This document shows positions 8,280 through 16,104 of a stretch of DNA of 24,616 nucleotides, piece after piece. The notes under the pieces are model-generated. The model was not told the DNA's origin. It did not search any database and saw only the letters and a program-made list of their open reading frames with translations. Where the stretch lies: NCBI GenBank assembly GCA_021786915.1, contig JAJYMP010000244.1, positions 1 through 24,616 of the forward strand. The letters run 5' to 3'. Both the position numbers and the translations under genes were made by a program. The DNA is from Chloroflexota bacterium (GTDB lineage: Bacteria; Chloroflexota; Limnocylindria; Limnocylindrales; CSP1-4). Position 1 is the stretch's first letter; each line of letters opens with the position of its first letter.

Positions 8280-8885
8280 ATGGACGCGCACCCCAACCAC
8301 TCGATCGCTCCGCCGCTCGCGCCCGACGCCCTCGTCGCACTGCAGGCCGTTGCGGAGCCGACCCGCGCCAGGATCATCGCCCTCCTTGGCCACGGCGAGC
8401 ACTGCGTCTGCGACGTCGGGGAGATGCTCGGCGTGAGCACGGCCCTCGTCTCGCATCACGTGCGGACCTTGCGCGCCAGTGGCCTCCTCCATGAGCGCAG
8501 GATGGGGCGTTGGGTCTACTACTCGCTCGACCTCGACCGCCTAGCGTCCCTGCGTGTCGCTGTCGCCGACATGCTCACGCCCACCGAGGCCGCAGCCACC
8601 GCCTGCCAGTGCTCCGATTGCGGCACGCGTACGAAGCGCGTGCAGCTCTGCGAGCGTCCGATCGATGTCGGCCAGGCGCTCCTCGATGACACCCCCGAGA
8701 CGCTGCTCGAGGCTGCCGCAGGACTGCTCGAAGGCCACATCCGCGAGCGTCTTCACCTGGATGAGGGGAAGCCCGAGGATCCGGGCCCGGCTGACGAGCC
8801 GGAGGCGCCGGAGATCCTCCCCGCTGTACAGGCGATAGCCGGACGCGGACCGGCGGCGGCCGGCAGCAACCCGGCCTGTTCGTAG
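8280..8885 (+). CDS. arsR: ArsR-family arsenic-responsive repressor 1, with chimeric C-terminus
   Basis: A winged-helix ArsR/SmtB repressor that would dissociate from DNA on binding As(III). Residues 20-95 form the DNA-binding domain, with [11 protein letters not shown] (Cys42, Cys44) as the family's alpha-3 metal-site motif and ALVSHHVRTLRASGL as the recognition helix. A second Cys cluster (Cys109, Cys111, Cys114) follows. After about residue 116 the protein stops resembling its paralogues, which end near residue 138, and the frame runs antisense through the merR gene to residue 201. A DNA joint near 8625-8632 therefore replaced its natural end. The sensing core is complete, so the gene may still function with a foreign tail. 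It has no Shine-Dalgarno; the promoter suggests leaderless translation. Confidence 0.85.
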   Translation: MDAHPNHSIAPPLAPDALVALQAVAEPTRARIIALLGHGEHCVCDVGEMLGVSTALVSHHVRTLRASGLLHERRMGRWVYYSLDLDRLASLRVAVADMLTPTEAAATACQCSDCGTRTKRVQLCERPIDVGQALLDDTPETLLEAAAGLLEGHIRERLHLDEGKPEDPGPADEPEAPEILPAVQAIAGRGPAAAGSNPACS

Positions 8886-8953
8886 AAGCGGATCGTGCGG
8901 GGCGGCAACCCGGTCATCCGGGCGGCCTCGCCGATCGTGCTGCTGTCGTTCAC
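8541..8953 (-). pseudogene. MerR-family metal regulator, frameshifted and 3'-truncated
   Basis: From a GTG at 8953 the frame encodes a classic MerR helix-turn-helix (TIGEAARMTGLPPRTIRFYEQAGLLPA). It then shifts near 8855-8870; one missing C would restore RRRSASGYRLYSGEDLRRLRLVSRARILGLP in pieces. The second frame continues through ADVAFEQSCGSLEQRL and a long dimerisation helix ending about HALRTRAA. The Cys in FEQSCGS sits where ZntR/CadR-type sensors have their first metal ligand, but the C-terminal metal-binding loop is missing because the gene is joined tail-to-tail to arsR1. Either a genuine pseudogene or an assembly error in a GC run; the lost 3' end is real in either case. Confidence 0.8.
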
Positions 8954-8960
8954 GGGATCG

Positions 8961-8991
8961 ACCTTAGGGGTTCCAGTAGCTGGAATGTCAA
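8961..8991 (-). promoter_or_regulatory. MerR-type promoter with 19-bp spacer
   Basis: On the minus strand TTGACA (8991-8986) and TAAGGT (8966-8961) are separated by exactly 19 bases. The spacer holds a perfect palindrome TTCCAG-cta-CTGGAA (8971-8985). An over-long 19-bp spacer with central dyad is the hallmark of promoters activated by MerR-family proteins. It lies seven bases before the merR GTG, indicating autoregulation and a leaderless message. Confidence 0.75.
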
Positions 8992-9066
8992 GCGCAGGAT
9001 CTGGACATTCGAAGATCGGCGAGCCAGGTGACCCTGCCGTTCGGCTCATCCCGTTGGGGTCATCGG

Positions 9067-9106
9067 TCAAACCTCGGTTTAGCAAACGTGCGTTAGAGTA
9101 TGGCCT
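9067..9106 (+). promoter_or_regulatory. arsR2 leaderless promoter with ArsR operator
   Basis: TCAAAC (9067-9072), 21 bases, TAGAGT (9094-9099), then seven bases to ATG. The palindrome GTTT-agc-AAAC (9077-9087) is centred 12 bases before the -10 box, exactly as in the arsR1 and arsR3 promoters. Confidence 0.65.
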
Positions 9107-9517
9107 ATGGATCACCTGCGCTCTCACGCCGTCGCGAGCCCCATGACGGCGGCAGATCTCCGCGCGCTCCAGGCCTTGGCTGAGCCCAACCGGGCGCGCG
9201 TCGTCGAGTTGCTTGCCCACGGCGAGCACTGCGTCTGCGACGTCGGCGGCGCGCTCAGGCTCAGCACGGCCCTCGTTTCGCACCATCTCCGGGTGCTGCG
9301 CGAGTCGGGCCTGGTCGGCGAACGCCGGGATGGCCGCTGGGTGCACTACGCGCTCGACGTCGAACGCCTCGCCCACCTTCGGACGTCGCTCGTCACGCTC
9401 CTCACGCCGACCGAGGCTGCCTCGGCGGCGTGTGCCTGGTCCGACTGCGGTTCGGCGAGTGGGAGGCGCGACGGTTCGACCCTCAAGCCGCTTGCGGCAG
9501 CAGGCGCCCGAGGTTGA
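9107..9517 (+). CDS. arsR: ArsR-family arsenic-responsive repressor 2
   Basis: This 136-residue ArsR/SmtB repressor is collinear with arsR1 and arsR3. The alpha-3 metal motif [11 protein letters not shown] (Cys42, Cys44) and the recognition helix [15 protein letters not shown] are intact. In the C-terminal cluster the middle Cys is replaced by Trp (Cys109-A-Trp111-SD-Cys114), so if that cluster binds metal in the paralogues this one should sense differently. It directly precedes arsB, separated only by a 42-codon ORF whose TTG overlaps the arsR2 stop, so it is probably the local regulator of the efflux pump. The start lies seven bases after a -10 box, with no ribosome-binding site. Confidence 0.9.
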   Translation: MDHLRSHAVASPMTAADLRALQALAEPNRARVVELLAHGEHCVCDVGGALRLSTALVSHHLRVLRESGLVGERRDGRWVHYALDVERLAHLRTSLVTLLTPTEAASAACAWSDCGSASGRRDGSTLKPLAAAGARG

Positions 9518-9642
9518 CCTCCGCGGATGCTTTTGCCCTGCTCGCGCAGCTCGGCGGCGCCGTTCTGCTCGTCGCGGTGAACGTTGCCCGCCAGCGCCTC
9601 GGCCGCCCCGACCGGGGCACCGATCGCATCGCCGGCTGCTGA
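9514..9642 (+). CDS. Possible small single-span membrane protein
   Basis: A 42-codon frame starts at a TTG overlapping the arsR2 stop (TTGA). It encodes one strongly hydrophobic segment ([19 protein letters not shown], about residues 7-25) followed by an Arg-rich tail ending GTDRIAGC. The stop-start overlap and the clean membrane span between a regulator and its pump favour a real gene. The rare start and tiny size argue for caution. I do not recognise a family; it could also be the scrap of a longer membrane protein. Confidence 0.35.
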   Translation: MTSADAFALLAQLGGAVLLVAVNVARQRLGRPDRGTDRIAGC

Positions 9643-9689
9643 GGGATGGCGGTGCCGCCCGACATGACCGCGCAACGTTCCGACAGCCG

Positions 9690-10994
<1,305 letters not shown>

Positions 10995-11092
10995 GGCGCG
11001 GGGACGTCGCCCATGGCCTACAGCCCAGCCGCGCCGCGGAAACGCATTGCACACTCTGCGGGGGCGAGAACGTGGACGACAAGGAGGCCGCC

Positions 11093-11569
11093 ATGAAGAC
11101 ACGCGACGTGATGACGTCCGACCCTGTGGCTGTGGAGCCCGGCACACCGGTCGAAGATGTCGCGCGGCTGATCGTCGAGCATCGCCTCAACGGGGTGCCA
11201 GTGGTTGACGCTGCCGGTCTGCTGCTCGGCATCGTCACGGGGGGTGACCTGATGCATCGTGCGCTGGACGAGCACCTCGAGCCCCGCGTCTCGCTCTGGA
11301 AGGAGAACTTCTGGCGGGGCCTGTTCCGGAGGCGTGGCTCGGAGCTCGAACGCGCCGAAGGCCGCGTCGCTGCGGAGGTCATGACGCGAGACGTCGTCAC
11401 GGTCAGCCCTGACACCGACGTGATCGTCGTCGCGCGCCTGCTCACCGAGCACGCCGTGAAGGCGCTCCCCGTCCTCGACGACGGGCGCCTCGTCGGCATC
11501 ATCTCGCGATTAGACCTTCTCAAGCTGTTAGGCGAGCATCCGGAAGCCTTCAACCCGATGGCTCGCTAG
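11093..11569 (+). CDS. Two-CBS-domain protein
   Basis: This 158-residue cytoplasmic protein is built from two CBS motifs. The first covers residues 1-55 (VMTSDPVAVEPGTPVEDVARLI and GVPVVDAAGLLLGIVTGGDL). The second covers about residues 97-152 (VMTRDVVTVSPDTDVIVVARLL and ALPVLDDGRLVGIISRLDLL). A charged linker with WKENFWRGLFRR joins them. CBS pairs bind adenine nucleotides and act as energy sensors; no catalytic domain is attached, so the target is unknown. The ATG at 11093 has AAGGAGG eight bases upstream. It lies about 100 bases after arsB and is followed by a universal stress protein gene, a pairing that suggests stress sensing alongside arsenic export, which is inference. Confidence 0.9.
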   Translation: MKTRDVMTSDPVAVEPGTPVEDVARLIVEHRLNGVPVVDAAGLLLGIVTGGDLMHRALDEHLEPRVSLWKENFWRGLFRRRGSELERAEGRVAAEVMTRDVVTVSPDTDVIVVARLLTEHAVKALPVLDDGRLVGIISRLDLLKLLGEHPEAFNPMAR

Positions 11570-11636
11570 ACATCCGACGGCCCCATCGGCCTGACGGCGG
11601 TCGTCAGCCTTCACCTGCTTCACGAACCTGTCGTTG

Positions 11637-11795
11637 TCACACAGCGGTGTGTTCAATCTTCGTACGGATATGGGCATCGATCATGCGCAGGTACGCGCGA
11701 CCGGCGACTTCACGGTCGTCCTGTCGATGGCCGCGATTGAGGTCCTGAAGTCGTTCGGCGCTTTCTTCGCGCCCTCGTCGCGCAGTCGTGCTCAT
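11637..11795 (-). CDS. Possible 52-residue charged hypothetical protein
   Basis: On the minus strand, an ATG at 11795 opens a short frame rich in Arg, Glu and Asp (RGREESAERLQDL and EVAGRAYLRMIDAHIRTK). It looks helical and unlike translated noise, but no family is recognised and only a weak GGATCG lies upstream. It fills most of the 267-base gap between the CBS and stress-protein genes; otherwise I see nothing in that gap. An opposite-strand frame here is also open, so coding is uncertain. Confidence 0.3.
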   Translation of the reverse strand: MSTTARRGREESAERLQDLNRGHRQDDREVAGRAYLRMIDAHIRTKIEHTAV

Positions 11796-11836
11796 GACGA
11801 TCCGACGCGCCGGCCACGGAGGGGAGCAGAGCGGTG

Positions 11837-12292
11837 ATGTGGGAGCGCATCCTCTGGGCGACGGACTTCTCGGAGCCTGCTCACGATGCGGGCCGGAGTG
11901 CGCTGACCCTCGCGAACTGGTGCGAGGCCACCATTGATGTGCTGACGGTGATCCCGCCCGATGCGGGCGACCTGCCACCGATGCTCCTGTCGTTCGTCGG
12001 CGAGCAGGGCCTCCGGGAGGCAGAGCGTGATCTGAAGATTGAGGTTGAGGCGGCCGCCCTGGAGCACCTGGCGGAGGAGGCCGGGTTCCTCCTTGCGGCC
12101 GGGCGCCAGCCGCCGCTTCATGTGCGGTCGGGAGAGCCCGCCGACGAGATCGTTGCCCTTGCGACCGAGCTGAGCACCGACCTCATCGTCATGGGGGCCT
12201 CCGCTCATCGTCGCGTCAAGGAGCTCGTGTTCGGCAGCACGCTGGACATCGTGACGAGGCGTGCGCCGTGCCCAGTCCTGGTGGTGCGATGA
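11837..12292 (+). CDS. Universal stress protein (UspA family)
   Basis: A single-domain USP of about 151 residues. It has the family start (WERILWATDFSEPA), a central helix pair and the nucleotide-loop region DLIVMGASAHRRVKELVFGST, then VTRRAPCPVLVVR at the C-terminus. The ATP-binding loop GxxGx9GS is only partly kept: the second Gly is replaced, while the final GST is present. Nucleotide binding is therefore uncertain. The ATG at 11837 has GGGGAG upstream, with an in-frame GTG immediately before it as an alternative. It sits between the CBS protein and the arsR3 operon. Confidence 0.9.
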   Translation: MWERILWATDFSEPAHDAGRSALTLANWCEATIDVLTVIPPDAGDLPPMLLSFVGEQGLREAERDLKIEVEAAALEHLAEEAGFLLAAGRQPPLHVRSGEPADEIVALATELSTDLIVMGASAHRRVKELVFGSTLDIVTRRAPCPVLVVR

Positions 12293-12422
12293 CCGCCCCG
12301 GCCCTGCCCGACAGCCTGTCGCCGCGGACCGGGCGCGGCCGTCGCTTCCAGACCGGCTGGCTGTCGTCCACACGGACGTTATTGTTCCGGGCCGTTCGGC
12401 CTGACGCAGCGGGCCGTCTCGC

Positions 12423-12461
12423 TCAAACACGCGTTGGTACAACGTCGGTTAGAATATCGTC
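12423..12461 (+). promoter_or_regulatory. arsR3 operon leaderless promoter with ArsR operator
   Basis: TCAAAC (12423-12428), 21 bases, TAGAAT (12450-12455), six bases, ATG. The perfect palindrome CGTTG-gta-CAACG (12432-12444) is centred 12 bases before the -10 box. This is the cleanest of the three shared arsR promoters and should drive the whole arsR3-to-ylbF operon. Confidence 0.7.
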
Positions 12462-12878
12462 ATGGACGCCCACCCGACCCATCCCACCACGTCGCCGCTG
12501 GAGCCCGATGTCCTCGCGGCTCTCCAGGCCGTGGCCGAGCCGACGCGCGCAAGGATCGTGGCTCTCCTGAGCCATGGCGAGCACTGCGTCTGCGACGCCG
12601 GGGAAATGCTCGGGCTGAGCCCGGCGCTCGTCTCGCACCACCTGCGGACCCTGCGGACCACCGGACTCCTGCGAGAGCGAAGGGATGGACGCTGGGTCTA
12701 TTACTCCCTCGATGTCGAGCGTGTCGCGGCTTTGCGTGCCGCCATCACCGACCTCCTGACGCCGAGCGACGCGGCGACCTCGGCATGCCTGTGCTCGGAC
12801 TGCGGCCCGAGTCGGTCGGCCGTCGCGCAGACTGCGGCCCTGCGCCGCCTTCCGGTCCTCGCCGAGGTGGGGTCGTGA
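12462..12878 (+). CDS. arsR: ArsR-family arsenic-responsive repressor 3
   Basis: This 138-residue repressor heads the arsD-arsA operon. It has the ArsR winged helix with EHCVCDAGEML (Cys42, Cys44) and the recognition helix [15 protein letters not shown]. The C-terminal cluster is Cys109, Cys111, Cys114 (ACLCSDCG), and the tail ALRRLPVLAEVGS defines the natural C-terminus of this subgroup. The same tail survives in the decayed copy at 18807-18944. Having both the alpha-3 CxC pair and a C-terminal CxCxxC is notable, because characterised ArsR proteins usually rely on one set. Its stop overlaps the next gene's ATG (TGATG). Confidence 0.92.
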   Translation: MDAHPTHPTTSPLEPDVLAALQAVAEPTRARIVALLSHGEHCVCDAGEMLGLSPALVSHHLRTLRTTGLLRERRDGRWVYYSLDVERVAALRAAITDLLTPSDAATSACLCSDCGPSRSAVAQTAALRRLPVLAEVGS

Positions 12879-13195
12879 TGTGCAGGGTGCTGGTGGTCGG
12901 CATGCCGTCCCCTGGCGCCTGCGACCCCGGCAAGACGTGGCAGGCCGCCGCCTCGTTCGTGGAGCACCGCCTGGTGGAGCGCTTCGGGTCTGCCGTGAAC
13001 GTCGACTACGTGGAGCTGTTCACGCCCGACATGGCGCGCTACCCGGAGGTCGAGGCGGCCGTCGCCTCGGGTGAGGCGCTCCCGCCGATCGTCCTCCTCG
13101 ATGGTGTCCGTCGCTTCGCGGGCGGGAAGCTGAACGTGTCCGCCATCGAGCGCGCGGTCGCCGAGGCACTGCTCCTGGACGCGACCCATGCATGA
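12878..13195 (+). CDS. YuzD-like thioredoxin-fold protein of the ars operon
   Basis: A 105-residue protein starting CRVLVVGMPSPGACDPGKTW, with Cys2 and Cys15. It continues with a helix (ASFVEHRLVERFG), a second strand (NVDYVELFTPD) and a late LPPIVLLDGVRR segment. This order and the proline-preceded strand resemble a thioredoxin fold, and the pattern is closest to what I know of the YuzD (DUF1462) family. That assignment is inference. ArsD itself is also thioredoxin-like, so a thiol- or arsenite-handling role fits. Start and stop overlap arsR3 and the mini-ArsD gene. A 5' fragment of a close paralogue remains at 18613-18810 in the decayed operon copy, behind the same arsR tail. Confidence 0.75.
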   Translation: MCRVLVVGMPSPGACDPGKTWQAAASFVEHRLVERFGSAVNVDYVELFTPDMARYPEVEAAVASGEALPPIVLLDGVRRFAGGKLNVSAIERAVAEALLLDATHA

Positions 13196-13415
13196 CGCGA
13201 CTCGCGACCAGCACAGCGACGCCGAGCGCGTCGCCGATCCCGCGTGCTGCCCCAGCGGGGCCTGTGGCCCCCTCTTCGAGACGCCGCTCCTGGAGGTCGC
13301 CTTCAACCGCATGCTCGCCCTGGTCCGCGGCCGTCGATGGTCCACGGCTGCCGGGCCCGCACCTGCCGCCGACCCCGAATCCCAGCCTCTCCATCGAAAG
13401 GATGCGTCCCGATGA
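13188..13415 (+). CDS. Mini-ArsD: 75-residue protein with the ArsD cysteine motif
   Basis: This small protein carries DPACCPSGACGPLFETPLL, with Cys20, Cys21 and Cys26. These are the same residue numbers as in the adjacent ArsD (CCPTGLCGP) and the same CC-x4-C spacing as E. coli ArsD Cys12/13/18, which binds As(III). After one predicted helix (EVAFNRMLALVRG) the sequence becomes a short polar tail, so the rest of the thioredoxin-like ArsD fold is absent. The ATG lies inside the end of the yuzD-like gene, and the stop overlaps the arsD start (ATGA). Such double coupling strongly supports translation. A role as an extra arsenite carrier or buffer is inference; a decaying duplicated arsD is the alternative. 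Confidence 0.7.
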   Translation: MHDATRDQHSDAERVADPACCPSGACGPLFETPLLEVAFNRMLALVRGRRWSTAAGPAPAADPESQPLHRKDASR

Positions 13416-13744
13416 CCGACCAGCTCCCTGCCACCTCGGCCGATGTCGAGATCTTCGACCCGCCCCTGTGCTGCCCGACCGGCCTGTGCGGCCCGGTGCT
13501 CGACACGACCCTCGTGGACCTGAGCGAGGCGATCTTCGCCCTCCAGTCCGAGGGCCGCACGGTGGTTCGCCACATGATGACCGCCGACCCCCAGGCCTTC
13601 ATGCGGAACCGTGAGGTGTACGACCTCATCAAGGCGCGCCAGCTCGAGGCGCTGCCGATCACCCTCGTCCGCGGAACGGTTGTCAAGACCTCCGCCTACC
13701 CGACCCTCGAGGAGCTCAAGGCCGAGCTCACTCCAAGCGCCTAG
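13412..13744 (+). CDS. arsD: ArsD arsenic metallochaperone
   Basis: ArsD (110 residues here) binds As(III)/Sb(III) and passes it to ArsA, raising pump affinity. The family pattern is clear: strand VEIFDPPLCCPTGLCGP with Cys20, Cys21 and Cys26; LSEAIFALQSEGRTVVRH; then DPQAFMRNREVYDLIK; then LPITLVRGTVVKTSAYPTLEELK. The length is slightly below the usual 110-120, and the C-terminal vicinal Cys pairs of E. coli ArsD are absent, as in many homologues. The start at 13412 overlaps the mini-ArsD stop. The arsA start follows 40 bases later, after a GC-rich hairpin. Confidence 0.93.
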   Translation: MTDQLPATSADVEIFDPPLCCPTGLCGPVLDTTLVDLSEAIFALQSEGRTVVRHMMTADPQAFMRNREVYDLIKARQLEALPITLVRGTVVKTSAYPTLEELKAELTPSA

Positions 13745-13748
13745 CGCG

Positions 13749-13768
13749 GCGGCGCCGGGTGGCGCCGC
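13749..13768 (+). promoter_or_regulatory. Perfect GC hairpin between arsD and arsA
   Basis: GCGGCGCC, a GGGT loop and GGCGCCGC form an uninterrupted 8-bp all-GC stem immediately after the arsD stop and just before the AAGGA preceding arsA. There is no T-run, so it is more likely an mRNA stability or translation element than a terminator. Confidence 0.5.
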
Positions 13769-13784
13769 GAAAGGACCACACCTA

Positions 13785-15650
13785 ATGACCCAGTTCCTCT
13801 TCTTCTCGGGCAAGGGCGGCGTCGGCAAGACGACGATGGCCTGCACGACCGCCGTCGCCGAGGCCGATGCTGGCCACCGCGTCCTGATCGTGACCACCGA
13901 CCCGGCGTCGAACCTGGCGGACGTGTTCGAGCAGAAGATCGGCCACGCCGTCACGGCGATCGCCGGTGTATTCGGCCTGTGGGCGATGGAGATCGACCCG
14001 GACGTGGCGACGGCCGAGTACACCGACCGCACGCTCGCGCCCATCCGCGAGCTCTTTCCCGAGCAGATCGTCGCGGTCATGGAGGAGCAGCTCGCAGGCC
14101 CGTGCACGGCCGAGGTCGCGGCCTTCGACCGCTTCGCGGACTTCCTTGACCCTACCGCGCCCGCCCTCGTCCCCGTCAGCGGCGACGCGTTCGACCTCGT
14201 GATCTTCGACACGGCGCCGACCGGGCACACGGTTCGGCTGCTCGAGCTGCCGGAGGCCTGGTCGAAGAGCATCTCCGAGGCCGAGGCAGGCGCGGGCCAG
14301 ACCTGCATCGGGCCCGCGGCCGCGATCGCCGAGGCGAAGGTCAAGTACGAGCGGGCGCTCGCCGCGCTGCGCGACCAGTCCCTGACGAGGTTCGCCTTCG
14401 TCCTCCATCCCGAGGCCACGGCCATCGCAGAGACGAAGCGCGCGGGCGCCGAGCTGGCCCGCCTGGGCATCGTCACCACCGAGCTCATCGTCAACGGCAT
14501 CCTGCCGGCCGAGGAGGCCGAGTCGCCGTTCTTCGCCGCCCGGATCGCCATGCAGCAGAAGTACCTCGCCGAGATCGCGCAGCAGCTGCCGATGCCCACG
14601 CGGCGCGTCCCGCTCCTCGACGGCGAGGTCCGCGGGATCTCCCGGCTGCGGGCGCTCGTCCCGCTGCTGGCCGACGAGGGGGCCGCCCGTCCCGCCTTCG
14701 GCCACGGGGTGGCCCAGTCGGCGCGAACGGCGGTCGACTACGACGCGGCCGTGAAGGCCGCCCTCCTCCCCGATGGGCAACCCCGCACGGTCTTCTTCGC
14801 CGGCAAGGGCGGCGTGGGCAAGACCGTCGCCTCCTGCGCGACCGCCCTCTGGTCCGCGCGCCAGGGTCAGCGCACGCTGCTGGTGACGACGGATCCCGCG
14901 GCACACATCGGCCAGGTCCTCGGCGCCACGATCGGCACCGAGCCGGCGCCCGTCGACGGCGTGCCGGGCCTGTGGGCCGCCCGCGTCGATGCGAAGGCGG
15001 CGGCGCTCGTCTACATCGACCGCATCATCGCCGACGCCGTGGCGCGAGGCCGGAGCCCCCAGTCGATCGCCGCGATGCGCGAGGAGCTGGACTCCCCGTG
15101 CACCGAGGAGATGGCCGCCTTCGACCAGTTCATCGAGCTCGCGAGCCGCAACTCGTTCGACGTCACGGTCTTCGACACGGCCCCCACGGGGCACACGCTC
15201 CGGCTGCTGGAGCTGCCGATCGACTGGAGCACCCAGATCGACGTCAAGGTCTTTGCCTCCGTCGACACGGATGCGGCGGACGACATCGCCAAGGCCCGCT
15301 TCACCGGCGTGATCGAGATGATGCGCGATCCCAGCCGAAGCACCTTCGGCTTCGTCATGTACCCGGAGTCGACCCCGATCGTCGAGGCGAGCCGGGCCAT
15401 CAAGGAGCTCGGCACGCTCGGCATCCCGCTCGGTCTCGTCGTCGCCAACATGGTCTTGCCCGACGAGGCGTCGCGCACGCCCTACGGTCGCGCCCGCTGG
15501 CAGATGCAGCAGGCCTACCTTGCCGACATCGAGGCTCGGTTCGATGCCCCGGTTCTCGAGATCCCGTTGCTCGACGGCGAGGTCGTCGGCCTCCACCGGC
15601 TCACCGAACTGCTCGACCGGACCCTCTCCTCCAAGCTCCTCGTCGCCTGA
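13785..15650 (+). CDS. arsA: ArsA, double-domain arsenite-translocating ATPase
   Basis: This 621-residue ATPase drives arsenite export through ArsB. Two homologous halves each carry a P-loop (SGKGGVGKTT at 8-17, AGKGGVGKT at 339-347) and the DTAPTGHT signal-transduction motif. The metalloid-site cysteines of E. coli ArsA have clear counterparts: Cys107 in GPCTAEVAAFD, Cys174 in QTCIGP and Cys439 in SPCTEEMAAFD. The length is near E. coli ArsA (583). The ATG at 13785 follows a GAAAGGA site; the upstream open frame is spurious. It is in the operon with arsD, but the arsB gene sits separately 3 kb upstream behind its own arsR2, so pump and ATPase are under two copies of the same operator. Confidence 0.96.
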   Translation: MTQFLFFSGKGGVGKTTMACTTAVAEADAGHRVLIVTTDPASNLADVFEQKIGHAVTAIAGVFGLWAMEIDPDVATAEYTDRTLAPIRELFPEQIVAVMEEQLAGPCTAEVAAFDRFADFLDPTAPALVPVSGDAFDLVIFDTAPTGHTVRLLELPEAWSKSISEAEAGAGQTCIGPAAAIAEAKVKYERALAALRDQSLTRFAFVLHPEATAIAETKRAGAELARLGIVTTELIVNGILPAEEAESPFFAARIAMQQKYLAEIAQQLPMPTRRVPLLDGEVRGISRLRALVPLLADEGAARPAFGHGVAQSARTAVDYDAAVKAALLPDGQPRTVFFAGKGGVGKTVASCATALWSARQGQRTLLVTTDPAAHIGQVLGATIGTEPAPVDGVPGLWAARVDAKAAALVYIDRIIADAVARGRSPQSIAAMREELDSPCTEEMAAFDQFIELASRNSFDVTVFDTAPTGHTLRLLELPIDWSTQIDVKVFASVDTDAADDIAKARFTGVIEMMRDPSRSTFGFVMYPESTPIVEASRAIKELGTLGIPLGLVVANMVLPDEASRTPYGRARWQMQQAYLADIEARFDAPVLEIPLLDGEVVGLHRLTELLDRTLSSKLLVA

Positions 15651-15667
15651 ACGGAGGCCCGACCACG

Positions 15668-16090
15668 ATGCTCTACACGTCCACGCAAGCGCCGGACGAT
15701 CTCGCGGCCGCGACACGGGCCGCCGAGATCGACGCACTCTCCGCGGCAAGCACCTTCGGGGCCGTCCTGCGTGCGAGGCCCGAGTTCGCCGCACTCCTGG
15801 CTGCCAGCCAGGCGATCGCTGCCGACACGCAGGCTGCGGCGGCGATCGAGGCGTTCCAGTCGCGCCAGGAAGACCTTCGCATCGAGCTGATGATGGGGGT
15901 CCTGCCCGAAGCGCAGCGCGAGGAGCTCGAGCGCCTCCAGGCGGCCATGTACGCCGTCCCCTCGGTCGCATCGTACGTGGCCGCCACTGCGACCTTCCAG
16001 GCCGTCTGTCGGGAGACGGCGGCCGTCATCAGCGCCCAGATCGGGATCGACTTCGCGGCGAACAGCCGCTCCGGCGGCTGCTGCGGCTGA
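15668..16090 (+). CDS. YlbF-family protein with C-terminal Cys pair, first of two
   Basis: This 140-residue, mostly helical protein resembles the YlbF/YmcA (Com_YlbF) family: LLAASQAIAADTQAAAAIEAFQ, RQEDLRIELMMG, EELERLQAAMYAVPSVASYV, and AVISAQIGIDFA near the end. It finishes with SGGCCG, putting two adjacent cysteines at the extreme C-terminus. In Bacillus the YlbF-YmcA-YaaT complex carries Fe-S clusters through such cysteines (family knowledge); here they might bind Fe-S or arsenite, which is inference. GGAGG precedes the ATG, 17 bases after arsA. It is not a standard ars gene. Confidence 0.75.
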   Translation: MLYTSTQAPDDLAAATRAAEIDALSAASTFGAVLRARPEFAALLAASQAIAADTQAAAAIEAFQSRQEDLRIELMMGVLPEAQREELERLQAAMYAVPSVASYVAATATFQAVCRETAAVISAQIGIDFAANSRSGGCCG

Positions 16091-16104
16091 AGGGAGGCGC
16101 ACCA

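Noticed and set aside
12289..12570. Open frame starting at an ATGA overlap with the stress-protein stop and running into arsR3
   Set aside because: It would overlap the operator and over 100 bases of arsR3 in another frame, with no domain.
13782..15971. A 729-codon open frame on the minus strand across arsA
   Set aside because: Antisense shadow of arsA; low-complexity Arg/Gly/Glu sequence without motifs.
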